A stretch of 64,000 bases of DNA from Evernia prunastri (GCA_003184365.1 NKYR01000116.1:1-64000); one strand, 5' to 3'; positions 1-11,494 are shown, counted from the first letter of the stretch. Translations and numbers: made by a program. Notes: a model not told the origin generated them from the sequence alone.

Positions 1-2960
1 CAACTGTTTAGGCCGAACACCAGCGCATGCCTACACGGTAGAATTTCAAAAACGCGGTCTTCCACATGCACATATCCTCATTATATTGCACCCCACATCA
101 ATGTAGAGATTTGCGCTAACGTCAAGGCATGCAAATATATCTTCAAGTACGTCCACAAGGGCAGCGACCGGGCCAGTCTTCAAATAGTACCCGAAGACCA
201 GCAGGGTGCAGGTGCAGCAGATGCTGATCCAGTGGACGAGATTCAAGAGTATAGAGACGCACGGTGGGTAGGCTCTGCAGAGGCCTGCTGGAGGATATTT
301 GGGTTCAAATTGCATGATCAAAATCTTCCTGTAGAACGCCTAACAATCCACCTTCCCAATCGCCAGGGCGTTGAATTTGACGCTGACGACGATATCGCTG
401 ACGTCCTGAGCGAACAGGAAGGCCGTCAGACCAAACTAACAGCCTTCTTTGAGCTCAATCAACAGCGTCACGATCGAGGCGATGTGGAAGACCTCCTCTA
501 TCCCAATGTATCGGATGACTGGGTCTGGAATCGTCGAGGCAAATGGACCGTTCGCAAGAGGGATAGAGGTACCATTGCCCGCATGTATTACATCAATCCG
601 AATGCAGGCGAGTTGTTTTACCTGCGGTATCTTCTACTGAATGTACCGAGTCCCAAATCGTTTGAAGACCTGCGCACGGTAAACGGCGATATTCTTCCCA
701 CCTATCATGGTGCATGTGTCGCGAGAGGTCTGCTACAAAATGACGCCGAATGGGATCAAACATTGGAGGAAGCAGGTGCCTGGCAGGGCGGACGATGCTT
801 GCGGAGTCTATTCGTCATGATTCTACTCAATTGTGACCCCAGCGATCCTTTAGATTTATGGAATAAGCACCGAGCGAGGTATGTGGGCCACCTTTTTTTT
901 GATGTTGCAATTCGCATGTGGTTGAATAAGTTGCGAGGCGGGAAGAATACCGCGCTATGAATGTAACAAAATATCACGAACTTTTTTGGTGTGGTGTTTT
1001 GGTAATTTAGCCCCGAAACGCCCTCGCTAAGCGTATTTAAACTTTTTTTTACCCGCAAAACAGCCCGCTGAGCCGCTTTCTCGCCCGCCTCTTACCTCTG
1101 CCTACATTTGCCTACCTTTCTAAACAATTTCTAACTCATATATTTAGATTATCTGACGATTGCATCCACATTCTTCAGACCGACTACCAGGGCTTTCCTC
1201 TACCGGACGGTGCGGAAGCCAGACAAGCTATCGCCGAGGACTTCTGCCTCCATTTGATTGAGACTCGCCTGGAAGAAAATAACACCAGCTCCACGAGAGA
1301 TGTACGCCTCAGCGACTTCGGCCTACCAGGGTATCTACAGGAATATGATCAGTACCATAATGATGGTCGCAATCGATTCCTACGCGAAGAACACGGTCAT
1401 CAGACTGATGGTTGGAACGGGATGTGGGACAGCCTCAATGACGGCCAAACAATAGCTGCTGACGCCATTTGGAACTCGGTCGTCAATTCCACCGGTCAAC
1501 TTTTCTTCCTGGATGGCTATGGGGGTACCGGCAAGACCAAGCTCCAAAACACCGTGCTGCGAAGAGTCCGAAGTGATTCCAAAGTGGCCATAGCGGTGGC
1601 TTCTTCAGGCATTGCTTCCATCCTTCTTCAAGGTGGCCGTACCGCCCACTCTCGCTTCAAGATCCCTCTGAATGCTACCGATCAGTCCGCCTGCAGTGTA
1701 GCAATCAACTCCGATCTCGCTGAGTTATTTCGTGTAACAGAGCTCATCTTTTGGGACGAGGTTTCTATGCAGAACCGCCACGATATCGAGGCGGTTGACC
1801 GCATGCTTCAGGACGTCCGAGGGAACACCGATCCTTTTGGTGGAATCGTCACGTGCTTCTGCGGTGACTTCCGGCAATTACTTCCGGTCATCAAGGGCGC
1901 TGAATCAGGCCGCATTGCTCAGGCTACCCTCAGAGCGTCACGTCTTTGGAGTCACATCCAAATCCTTAGGCTGTCAGAAAACATGCGGCTCCGGAACCCG
2001 AATTTGACTGATCAAGGCCGGGTTGACATGGAAGAATTCGCCCAAAACCTGTTGGATGTAGGCATTGGGACCGCTACAAGCACCGTCAAAGGACATGCTG
2101 TTGATTGGTCCACCGGCTGGCTAGCAGAAGATTCCGCCACCGCATTAGTTGATGCTATCTACAATGACATCGATTCACATCGCTCAGCTGATTTCTACAC
2201 GTCTAGGGCGATCCTTTGCACTCTCAACAAAAACGTCGCCCGATTCAATGCCCAAGTGCTTGATAAATTCCCTGGGGCGAAGACCGTCTGTCAGAGTCGC
2301 GATCAAGTGGTCAATGAAGAAGACAACTTCCTCCTTCCTACCGAAATAATGAATGCATTCGAACCCGCCGCCCTCCCACCGCATTATTTGGAGTTGAAAC
2401 AGGACTGTGTGGTTATGCTGCTGAGGAATTTGGAACAGGTGATGGGTCTATGCAATGGTACACGCCTGCAAGTCAAGCACATTGGAACAAAAACACTTGA
2501 TTGCCGCATCCTCGGGGGCGAACATGACGGTAAACGCCACTATATACCGCGCATCCCATTGTCACCGCCGGATTCGAATAGCCTACATGCTCCCTTTCGG
2601 CGAATCCAGTACCCTGTTCGCCTGGCGTTCAGTATGACCATCAACAAGTCGCAAGTGCAGTCATTGCAGCACGTCGGCCTATGCCTCTACCCGGAGGTTT
2701 TCGCGCATGGTCAACTATATGTGGCCTTGAGTAGAGTCACCAGCAAGAATGGGCTAGCTATTGTGGCTACAAAGGATCTACCGAGGAAGCAGCCGAATCG
2801 GCCGGCGAGGTGTATTAGGAATAAGGTGATCAAGCAAGTTCTTCTACCGGCAGCGAGTTCATAGTGGTGGAAGAAGGCGAATATTGCATGGGAGGCAAAC
2901 ATCGCATAGTAGGCACATAGGCAAATAGGCAAAAATCGCATAGTAGGCATTGCAGGCGAT
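1..2960 (+). mobile_element. Degenerate Helitron, left end outside window
   Basis: A rolling-circle transposon remnant. The plus strand carries a HUH/Y2 Rep remnant (2-878), an intron (879-1147) and a Pif1-type helicase (1148-2864), which is the Rep-Hel order of Helitrons. The left terminus lies before base 1. The right terminus is not certain: past the helicase stop there is a short repetitive tract (a 15-nt unit at 2901-2915 recurs at 2935-2949), then AT-rich sequence to about 3250. I could not place a convincing CTRR end with a hairpin. The helicase is open over its full length but Rep is internally deleted, so the copy is probably not autonomous. Confidence 0.85.
2..2864 (+). pseudogene. 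Helitron Rep-helicase polyprotein, damaged in Rep
   Basis: Exons 2-878 and 1148-2864. Reading starts in frame 2 with the HUH motif (FQKRGLPHAHILI, about 44-82), then moves to frame 1 near 92-94. Frame 1 gives HINVE followed by the two-tyrosine motif KYIFKYVHKG (about 133-162). Intact Helitrons have roughly 90-110 residues between these motifs, so an internal deletion has removed them and changed frame. Exon 1 ends in codon AG|A at 878. The intron starts GTATGT and ends TTTAG, and splicing gives the family-typical LSDD stretch. The helicase has Walker A GYGGTGKT (about 1518-1541), Walker B FWDEVS, DFRQLLPVI, and the C-terminal LYVALSRV motif. The role is DNA strand nicking and unwinding in transposition. 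The Rep damage makes this a pseudogene as a unit. Confidence 0.8.
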
Positions 2961-3351
2961 TGCCGCATAGATCGCAATCAGAGTCTGATTTCATAGAGCT
3001 GACTGCATTTCGGTGTAGCGCCATGAATTGAATTCATGGGCCTATACTTGTACGTATATAAAGTTTTAACCGTAACCTTAAAGAAACGTATTAAACTCTT
3101 CATCGCCTTTAGGCAGAATTTAAATTTTGTACGTTTTGAAAAAAAACTCGTATATGCACGGTATATATACGGTAACTTCTACCCAGCAAAGTCCGCTAAG
3201 GTATGCTATCGTCCTAGCAAAACAGCTCTAACCGTGACTCATTTGCCGGTTACTTAAGACGTGTACGAAAAGCTATTACTGTGCCTAGAGAGGTATTCCT
3301 CTTGGAAAGCTACTACGCGTCTACCGTCCTCAAAAAACAAGTATCTTCGAG
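2865..3351. other. Intergenic, AT-rich tail after the Helitron
   Basis: No gene seen. It starts with short repeats built on ATCGCATAGTAGGCA (2901-2915 and 2935-2949), then AT-rich sequence. It may include the Helitron 3' end and the promoter of the acetyltransferase gene at 3352. Confidence 0.6.
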
Positions 3352-4241
3352 ATGGTCCTCATAATTGAAAAGGCCCAAGCGGCTAATATACAACGGCTTC
3401 TGGATATCTTCTACGCTGCTTTCAGCCAAGACCCGTGGAATCGCATCATGTATCCAGTAATCCCCAGACCAGAGGCCAGAGGCGCTTCCATCGAGCGTTG
3501 GCGCGGTGAGATCTCAAGCAATCCGAGCACGCGCTTCGTGAAGGCAGTGGATACCGACAACGGCGAGATCATTGCCTTTGCCTGGTGGAATGTCTATGAA
3601 GTGGAAAGACCGGAAAGCGAATGGAAACACACGAAAACGAGGGATTGGGATATAGGGACTAACGTTGAGGCTGCCAACGAGTTCTACAATGCAGTTTGTG
3701 AAAAGAGGCGAATCTTCATGGGCGGAAAACCGCATTGTTGTAAGTTGGAATTGTCTTGACCTTCCTATCGACCATTCGCACTAATTGCAATCGACCACTA
3801 GGCCTGAATGGGCTCGTGTGCGAGCCACAGCATCAGCGTAGAGGTGGTTCGTACATTTTCGAGTGGTCTTTCCCAGTTTGCGACCAAAGCCTGAGTCACC
3901 ACACATAACGCGGAGCAAAAAGGATCATTTATCTGCTCAGGCCTGTTTATTAACTCAGATTTATGGCTTCAAGAAGCATTGCTAACTCCGAATTTTGCGT
4001 AGCCGGGAGAATGCTGCTACGCTGGGGACTCAAACTCGCAGACGAGTTGAGGCTTCAGGCTTATTTGGAGTCGTCTCCAGAAGGCCATCATCTTTATCAA
4101 AGCGCTGGGTTTGAAGACGTAGGGACACTGGATGTGGACATGTCCCAATACGGCGGCCACGGCATGCATCAGCATTTTGTTATGACACGAGCAGCCCAGC
4201 CGAACCACGCTTCTGAGAGCCCGTCGCGCACTTCTCCATGA
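3352..4241 (+). CDS. GNAT-family N-acetyltransferase
   Basis: Exons 3352-3739, 3802-3843 and 4003-4241 give 222 residues. The protein starts MVLIIEKAQ, as is usual for small fungal acetyltransferases of this type. The acetyl-CoA binding motif is formed only after splicing: exon 2 ends in PQHQRR and exon 3 continues A-G-RMLLRWGLKLADEL, giving the Q-x-x-R-x-A/G pattern of motif A. The C-terminal YQSAGFEDVG is the usual motif B region. Intron 1 has a GTAAGT donor. Intron 2 has a weak GTGGTT donor but a good CTAAC branch site at 3982-3986 and a GCGTAG acceptor. The substrate cannot be told from sequence. The gene sits directly after the Helitron remnant and converges with RPR2. Confidence 0.85.
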
Positions 4242-4548
4242 GCGGATGCCTGTACTGTGCCGGACAGGGAGGGGATCCTTTCGACAAGTTGGGGTAGACA
4301 GCTTATGCGACGCGCAATCCGGTAGGCCAGATGCTGGATCCTTCAGTCACAGTACGGGGGGTATAGACAGTGCCACCTTACTAGTGTGCTTTGATCGAAT
4401 TACAGAATCTCTGTATCATCGTCGCAACTTCTTTTCCTTCAAACTCGCCGCGTTGAGAAGGATGGAGTGCCACTCCATGCTGCTGGGAACCGATATGCAA
4501 AAGTTGGACTCAGACTTCAAGTTAGCGCAGCCGAACCCCTTTCTAATA
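4242..4548. other. Convergent intergenic gap
   Basis: About 300 bp between the stop codons of the acetyltransferase (plus) and RPR2 (minus). Only 3' untranslated sequence is expected and nothing else is seen. Confidence 0.6.
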
Positions 4549-5163
4549 TCAGACAGAACAGTGACGCTTGTTTTCCTTTTCCACACTTCGCACTTTGCCA
4601 ATCCTGGACTCCCTCCTGAGCTGATTCTTGGCTCCCACGGGAAATCGTTTTGCAGTCCCGCACGCGGTACATGTCGTGACGAGTACATCAGCCCAAGGTT
4701 TCTTGCCTCCACGACTGCTGTTCTCTATGTAGGTGGTAGACGTAGATCCTGGTACTAGGAGAATGCTGCAGCGTTTGCATATCGTATGCTTCATCGCAGG
4801 AGATAGCCTAATCTGACCTTTTAATGAAGCAGCTCGGAGGTGGGTAACAAGCTGACGGGAGAGAGCAGAATCGTCGGAAGCTCTTTTATCTTTTGAATCA
4901 ATTTTGGGCATCCTGTCTTCTTGTTCGGCTGGCGAAAGAAGGGGGCCCTTGTCAGATGCAGCTTCAAAGGCGGCTACTGCGCACTGAAGTTCTCCACCAG
5001 GCTCGCTTTCTTTGGGGTTCTCATCATTCGGGCAAGGAGTTCTTGCTTCCGATTGATCGGCAACTCTTGCAAGATAAGTAGCAGCTTGGTAAAGGTAGGA
5101 AATTCTCGAATGTAGATGTTTCTGGGCAAGTCCCTTCTGCGCTTTTGCTTTATCTTGCGCCAT
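4549..5163 (-). CDS. RPR2: RNase P/MRP zinc-ribbon subunit, Rpr2/Rpp21 family
   Basis: A single exon of 204 residues, starting at MAQDKAKAQKG. An open frame runs 15 codons further upstream, but the downstream Met matches where the family begins. The N-terminal basic helix (about residues 5-35, QKHLHSRISYLYQAATYLA) fits the helical part of Rpr2/Rpp21. The zinc ribbon has HTICKRC early and VTTCTACGTAKRFPVG late, so the four cysteines are present. Between them lies a family-unlike acidic, low-complexity linker (about residues 45-105). The family is a protein subunit of nuclear ribonuclease P, which trims 5' leaders of pre-tRNA, and in some members of RNase MRP. It is divergent from SUB2, with 431 bp between start codons. 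Confidence 0.85.
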   Translation of the reverse strand: MAQDKAKAQKGLAQKHLHSRISYLYQAATYLARVADQSEARTPCPNDENPKESEPGGELQCAVAAFEAASDKGPLLSPAEQEDRMPKIDSKDKRASDDSALSRQLVTHLRAASLKGQIRLSPAMKHTICKRCSILLVPGSTSTTYIENSSRGGKKPWADVLVTTCTACGTAKRFPVGAKNQLRRESRIGKVRSVEKENKRHCSV

Positions 5164-5594
5164 GGCTGGCGGATCGAAGACGTGGCTTAGTCTCGTGCAA
5201 CAGCGCAATTAAGTTGGCGGCAGATTCAGCTCAGCGTGAAAACTTATATGTGGGTTGTTGCTTCGAGATGGTCTGGTCACTGGATGGACAAAATCAATTT
5301 CACTTTCCGCGCGATGACCGATCCGGCCTAGCTTGCGATTCTTTGCAATTTCTCTTGCTCCTTGACCTTCCTTCATCACAATAACATATTCCGCTTGCAG
5401 CGACTTCATCCACCACAATCACTCACCCGGAAGTTCTACAACCGATAGCCACCGTTTCTAAGAATATCGAGCTAGCCAAGGCCGCTCGAACTTGACAGCA
5501 CTTTTCAGGACAGCCAACGTGTCTGGGTAGCCTTGCGCAATAGTCTCAAACTACGCACTCTTCACTCTATCAACAGCTTCTATCATCCTACAAG
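5164..5594. promoter_or_regulatory. Shared divergent promoter region of RPR2 and SUB2
   Basis: A 431-bp interval between two start codons on opposite strands. No clear TATA box. Pyrimidine-rich stretches occur before SUB2 (about 5540-5590). A promoter is inferred from gene arrangement only. Confidence 0.5.
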
Positions 5595-7551
5595 ATGTCT
5601 CACGAAGAAGATCTCATTGACTACTCCGATGAGGAGCTCCAAACAAATGATACAGCAGCGGCGGCGCCAGCAGCCACCAATGGGGCCACAACAAAGAAGG
5701 GCGACTTGACGGTCTCTGGAGGTAACGCGGACAAGAAGGGCAGCTATGTCGGCATTCACTCTACTGGGTTCCGGGATTTCTTGCTGAAGCCAGAGCTTCT
5801 CCGCGCCATCACCGACTGCGGGTTCGAGCATCCATCGGAGGGTCAGTCTTAAGTTTCCTCCCCAGCTTCCTCCAGTGCCTCGTGTGTCCACCCGTCCGTC
5901 CATCTTCGCGAGTGGTATCATTGCGCTATTTTGTTCCAACCGCGGGCGGCTCAAGGAAGTCTCACTGGATCTGGTTACACTGTATTTCGACTGCAGGTAG
6001 CAACAACGGATCGAAAGGCGCGTCATGTGAATCTCATTGCTGCTGTCATCTTCACCGATGATCTTCACAATGATGGGGGTTCTAGAGCATCGTGTTCCAA
6101 GAGACTTCCGAGGCCGCCTGCAAGATGCATTAGCATTTTGTGAAAGAGATCCCTTTTGAGTGTCGGCCTGCTTGCTTGGCATTGGCAGAACAAAATGAAT
6201 GACTGGAGAATTATGTAAATGCGAGATGGACGGACATCGAAGTGGACTGGGCACTTTAACAAACATCATTTCGGGAAAGCAAGTCTAACTTCGGTATCGC
6301 CTCATTACAGTCCAGCAAGTGTGTATTCCTCAAGCCATACTTGGAACAGATGTCCTGTGCCAGGCGAAGTCCGGCCTCGGAAAGACTGCCGTCTTTGTCC
6401 TCACGACCCTTCAGCAAATCGAGCCAGTGCCCGGCGAGTGTGCCACTCTTGTCATGTGTCACACACGCGAGCTCGCCTACCAGATTAAGAATGAATATGC
6501 CCGGTTCAGCAAGTACCTCCCCGACATCAAAACCGGTGTCTTCTACGGTGGAACGCCCATGCAAAAGGACATCGAGACGCTGTCAAACAAAGACACTCAC
6601 CCTCACATCATCGTTGCTACACCCGGTCGGTTGAACGCCTTGGTCCGCGACAAGAAGCTTCGTCTCGGAAGCGTCAAGGTCTTCGTTCTTGACGAATGTG
6701 ACAAGATGCTGGATCAGATTGGTAAATCACATATGAAACTTCGCAGATACGTACAAAAGCTGAGCCACCACTTCAGACATGCGCCGCGACGTTCAAGACA
6801 TCTTCCGCGCCACCCCTACCCAAAAGCAAGTAATGATGTTTAGTGCTACTCTCGCTCAGGAGATCCGTCCGATCTGCAAGAAATTCATGCAAAATCCACT
6901 TGAGATATACGTCGATGACGAGACCAAGCTCACTCTCCATGGCCTTCAGCAATATTACATCCAGCTCAGCGAGGCAGAAAAGAACCGGAAGCTCAACGAG
7001 CTGCTGGATACCCTTGAGTTCAACCAGGTCATCATCTTTGTCAAGAGCACTCTGCGAGCTACGGAGTTGGACAAATTACTTCGCGAATGTAACTTCCCAA
7101 GTATTGCGGTGCATTCAGGCGTCAGCCAAGAAGAGCGGTGAGCACACGTTCGAATGGATTTCACAGATGCATGCTGACGTTTATAGTATCAAACGCTACA
7201 AAGAATTCAAGGAATTCAACAAGCGTATCTGCGTTGCGACTGATGTCTTCGGCCGCGGAATTGACATTGAGCGTATAAATCTAGCCATCAACTACGACTT
7301 GCCAGGCGATGCGGACTCCTATCTGCACAGGGTTGGTCGTGCTGGACGATTTGGAACGAAGGGTTTGAGTATCTCATTTGTAAGCAGCGAGGCAGATCAG
7401 GATGTCATCAAGGCAATTGAGACAAGATTTGAGAACAAGATCCCGTAAGCGCCAGGAAGCAGGGTCCGGCAATGTGAATATACTCGCTAACAACTGCAAT
7501 AGTGGATTTCCGGAGAAAGGTGTGGATGCCAGTACCTACATGGGGAACTAA
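5595..7551 (+). CDS. SUB2: DECD-box ATP-dependent RNA helicase (UAP56/Sub2)
   Basis: Five exons (5595-5841, 6311-6721, 6777-7137, 7187-7444, 7503-7551) give 441 residues, the usual Sub2 length. The start MSHEEDLIDYSDEE is typical. Visible helicase motifs in order: the Q-region VQQVCIPQA, motif I AKSGLGKT, TPGR, the diagnostic DECD box (VFVLDECDKML), SAT, and in the C-terminal RecA domain DVFGRGIDIER and HRVGRAGRFG. It ends FPEKGVDASTYMGN. Sub2 acts in the nucleus in spliceosome assembly and in mRNA export as part of TREX. Intron 1 is unusually long for this window (469 nt, with a less common GTCAGT donor). The last exon is only 49 nt. Every junction restores family sequence. Confidence 0.96.
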
Positions 7552-7949
7552 AGAAGGATTCGGCAATCGTTTCTGACGGCCGAGGCGTGTCTTTCGGCCT
7601 CTTACTCTTTGCCGGGCTGTGCGGCGGGCTTGCAGTTAGATGTAGTTCCCAGTTAGTGGAGCCGTGGTCTGAATTGTGGATTTCTTAGGGACAAGTCGGG
7701 GGACATACTCTAGCTTACTTAACACGAAAAATGCACTGGATTCTTTTTCCTCTTCTACTGCATCGTGGACGTGCCGAAGGATTTGAACACGCCTCTGTAT
7801 TATCTCGTCAAACGCCTTCATCCCTAACCCTGTGATTATATACCAGTGTATTAAGTACAAATCGATTCCCAGTCATCCATCATAGCTTCGCAGCATAACT
7901 CCTACCTCTTTCAGCACTTGAATGAGGTACGGCGCGACCCTTGTCAGTA
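7552..7949. other. Convergent intergenic gap SUB2/IPI1
   Basis: 398 bp between two stop codons. Both 3' untranslated regions are expected here. No further gene seen. Confidence 0.6.
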
Positions 7950-9061
7950 TCATCTATCCATTTCGAAGCCCTCCATTCCCTCTGCCAGGACCTTAGCAAC
8001 CCCGGCAGCTGCCCTTCCCACTTCACCTCCTTCTCGCTTCGCCGTTTCAACTCCGCTAGAAACGGTTGCGTAAAACAATTTCCAGAAGATGCTTTGCCGT
8101 TCCTCCCGCTCAACATACATCTCACTTTCTTCGTTCCTCGACGGTCCAAAAAGATTGAGATGCGCGAAGGCGTTGGAGCGTTTAGGAAGCATATGAGCCT
8201 CGGTGTATCTCATTGGGAATGGCCATCTCTCGGAACATGTAGCATCTGCATCGATGTCGTGTCCCTCCTTAAGCCCAGCGCGTAGAAATGCGGCCAGTAC
8301 GTTCAATGTCTTGACCGACATTTTACCCTCGGACCCCTCCTTTCCCAGAGTAGGAGCCCGTGATGATGACCATGCATTGGTCCCTGCGGGCCCTCCTTTG
8401 CCCGGTGCCCGAGAAGCAGCATTCCAGTGCAGTACGGTCAGCAAGCATTTCAACGTCTTAACCCAGCCGCCGGTGCAGGAGACAAGCTCGCTGGGGCAGG
8501 CTCCGATGACCCAGAGTAGCAAATCGGTGGCTGAAGAACGGATGTCTGCTGCAAGATGAGTGAGGCCGGCCCGAATGTAGAGCAGAGTGTGTCCGATATG
8601 GGGTTCGACCTCTTGAGATGGAAGGATGTTCAGAAACTTTAGTAGTTGAGAGCGAACGCTACTACTGCCGTCCAGTATTAGAGGACTGGTTTTTGATAGG
8701 AGGACGCTGACGGGCTGTGGGAGAGGTGCACTGACGGGACGGGAGGCGACGGCTGTAGTAAGGTAGGCAAGGGAGTCGCGTCGTTGAGACGACGAGCGGG
8801 AGGAGAGAAGGGATAGATGATGGGAAAATTGCGCGGATTGAGTGGGAGCAGTGGTGAGAAGAGACTGGTGGGCAAGGACAATGGCTTCAGTCGACGTCAG
8901 CGATTTGATCTCTGGACTCAGGTCTTGACGATATACTGACCCTTTGCTTTGAAGCTTGTATCCGTGAAATTTTCTGGTTTTGGGCGAGATTTACCAACCT
9001 TCAGCTTGGGTTTCTTGAAGTCTTTCCTCTTCTCATTCTTCTTTTTTGCACTCGATCCCAT
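7950..9061 (-). CDS. IPI1: Rix1-complex component Ipi1 (pre-60S ribosome maturation)
   Basis: Exons 9061-8941 and 8884-7950 give 351 residues. The start MGSSAKKKNEKRKDF with KKPKLKVGK is the conserved basic N-terminus of Ipi1/TEX10. Splicing out 56 nt (GTCAGT donor, CTGAC branch, GAAG acceptor) joins TDTSFKAK to AIVLAHQSL, which matches family sequence. The body has the HEAT-like Ipi1 block (QRRDSLAYL, then VRSQLLKFLNILP and IRAGLTHLAADIRSSA). Ipi1 works with Rix1 and Ipi3 on pre-60S particles and ITS2 processing in the nucleus. The C-terminal third is less conserved and low in motifs. Confidence 0.9.
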
Positions 9062-9936
9062 AGCTCTTCAGGGTGGTCCTTGCCCAGTTTCATGGGTATC
9101 TTGAGCAATCGTGGCCATGGACCAAACAGCGAGGCAAAGTCGCGCTGTATTGTTTGACAAGGGGAGGTTTTAATCCTAGTTTTAAGCCTTGAGCGGAAAG
9201 GGAGCCCTCTACTTTGGCTCCGCGCTAGATTAGTAACCGAAAGTTGATCGCAGTGTACAAACCTTCCTAGGTCAAAAGAGCAAGCGTGAGCATCCTGAAT
9301 TCGAGATAAATTCCGTGACTCCTTTCTCCTGGAAGATGCATTGCGGTAACGGTACAGTCCACACCTAAATGTTTAACCTGACTTCCCCGGGTTGGGACTG
9401 GTCGTATGGACTTAGAAAATAGCCAAATCATCACGGTCCAGCATGAGCTCTTACTTTCTCAATTTTACAACGTTTGATATTCAGCTTTGGCCGCCTCCGT
9501 CTAAGGTAGATCCCAAATTCTTTGCCGAATACGCCCTTAATCCCTCGCTGCTGGTGCCTCTACTGCTGGTCTACCATACTTTCATTTCAATAGTGCTACA
9601 AGCCCAAAGCTTCCGCGACTAGTATGCAGCCCTTCCGTCTTCTCACAAACCCCTTGTTTGACTCGTGCGAGATGATTGAAGGCAAAAACATACCTTCTGC
9701 TCACCGTCTTGACAGAGAGTCTCTAATTGAAGTGGTGTAGCCCAGGACGACGTGATACTGTCTGGTATCAGGTCTGTTTGGGTCACATCTTTGTGCTGGA
9801 GCTTTTCATGATACGTCTGCTCCTCATTTATCAAAACCATTGTTCACTGTCAGAGAACATCCACCTTTTCGTATTCGTCGTCGCCAGCAGTTTGGTCAAC
9901 GCAGTGGCCTGAATCCCATCTGCTAAGTGCTAGAAA
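9062..9936. other. Intergenic, divergent promoters of IPI1 and roadblock gene
   Basis: 875 bp between two divergent starts. Short open frames occur on both strands but none has splice support or recognisable sequence. No gene called. Confidence 0.5.
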
Positions 9937-10493
9937 ATGGTACAACCAACGGTATGCCGCTTCGCCGCCTGCCCCATGTCTGTCAGCCGCTATTGACAGA
10001 AGCATTGTAGCCGGCAGCGACGTTGGAGAAATTGTCACGCCTAGCATCGAAACCTGGTGTCCGATCAACCCTTATTCTTTCCAAGTCCGACGGCTCTATT
10101 ATTCGCAGCACTGGGCTCCTTGCCGCAACGTCACCCTCGTCTTCACAAAATGCACCCATTGGAAATGGCAGAAGCCACAGTGGTCCTGCTGAGCCAGCAG
10201 ATGCAACAAGAAGTGGGATGGACTATCCGAGCAGTACGGAAGATGACAGCAAACGCAACAATGCCGAGGACGTTGCACGAATGGTGTTTGCGTTTGTGGC
10301 AAGCGCGAAGGCTTTCACAGAGGGCATTGAAAAGTCAGATGAAGTCAAACTCCTTCGACTGAGGACACGCAAGAATGAGATAATCATTGCCCCCGGTATG
10401 TCCTTCATCACTTTGCACGGAGCATCATGCTGAGAAGGACGGACAGATGCGAAGTTCCTACTTGTAGTCATCCATGATACTCCGCCAGCTTAA
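9937..10493 (+). CDS. Roadblock/LC7 dynein light chain
   Basis: Exons 9937-9951, 10011-10395 and 10447-10493 give 148 residues. The first exon holds only five codons (MVQPT). Intron 1 has a GTATGC donor and TTGTAG acceptor and brings the start into frame with LEKLSRLASKPGVRST, the N-terminal helix and strand of the Roadblock fold. The last exon supplies DAKFLLVVIHDTPPA, which completes the fold after LLRLRTRKNEIIIAP. The family links dynein intermediate chains and light chains and supports retrograde transport and nuclear migration. A Ser/Pro/Asn-rich insert (about residues 45-85) makes it longer than the animal proteins of about 96 residues. An MglB-like or Ragulator role is less likely given the size and position of the fold. 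Confidence 0.88.
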
Positions 10494-11457
10494 TCAGACG
10501 CCTTGATATGCCGTGGTTAGGTATGTCAAGAATCGCGATGCAATGAATCTTGATCAAGGGTTTACCCGAAAGTGGACTCGTTGCAGATGTGGTGATTGCA
10601 ACGAGACAATTACACCTCCCGACGGATCCCTTTCGGTCATGTAAGCGTGGACCGAGGCATGACAGGAGAGAGAGAGAAAGCAATGGGATCGATCCTGAAT
10701 ACCATAGTTTCCTTTCAGAGATGATGACAATGACGATGATGCTAATGCTGATGCTGATATCAAGAAAATGCACAGATGAAACGGCGTGTGAGGATGACTG
10801 ACTGATTGATTGATTAAGTAAGTCATATTGGACACCATGCGGGCTGCCCCGCAGAGGGCTTCACAGGCATCTAAGGCCCAGCCAGAAGCATCTTCCCCCG
10901 CGGCTCCCACCCCCGGGATGGATGCTTACGCTATCTAAAACCTCCCATTATGCGGTCCAACCCCCTACACGATGATGATCGTGACGAGTGGTAGGAGTAC
11001 TTAGCGACCACATCCATCGAACCCTTCACAATGATGGCGTGATACCTCGGTAATCGATACTCCACTAGCGCTGTTCGAGTAAGGTAAGGTACAATTAGTG
11101 GGGCCACTGGAATTGAAACATTGCCCCACCATGACGCTGTAACCACTCGTATCCACCTTGACTTAACTTAGAGCTTCACAAAATCACAAAACTGTGCACC
11201 AAAGCACTGATAGCTCCATTCAATAATTACAGATATCTATGATTCTGTTCTTTGCTTATCTGACCAAGTCATGTTGTATACGAGTGAGTATAAACGAAGA
11301 TACCAATCTTTGACTGCCATGCCCGCCATCACCCCACCCTAAATAGAGACAGATAGGTAGATATCTTTCAATTTCAGAGTACCTAGGTGTTAGAATCGTA
11401 GTAGGGTGCGTGAACAAAGAACCAATTCTGGTAGTGAACCACATGCGGTACCACTCA

Positions 11458-11472
11458 CTTACCTTAGGTAAG
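11458..11472. promoter_or_regulatory. 15-nt perfect palindrome in stress-gene promoter
   Basis: CTTACCTTAGGTAAG reads the same on both strands about the central T/A. It lies 23 bp upstream of the TATA-like box of the HSP12-type gene. A related AGGTAAGGTAC sequence lies about 380 bp further upstream. It could bind a dimeric regulator, but similar AGGTA-rich palindromes are common in filamentous ascomycete intergenic DNA, so the role is uncertain. Confidence 0.45.
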
Positions 11473-11494
11473 GTACTTCCTAAGCGGCCCAAGG

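Noticed and set aside
4246..4758. Plus-strand open frame of 170 codons
   Set aside because: Antisense to the zinc-ribbon end of RPR2, without recognisable sequence.
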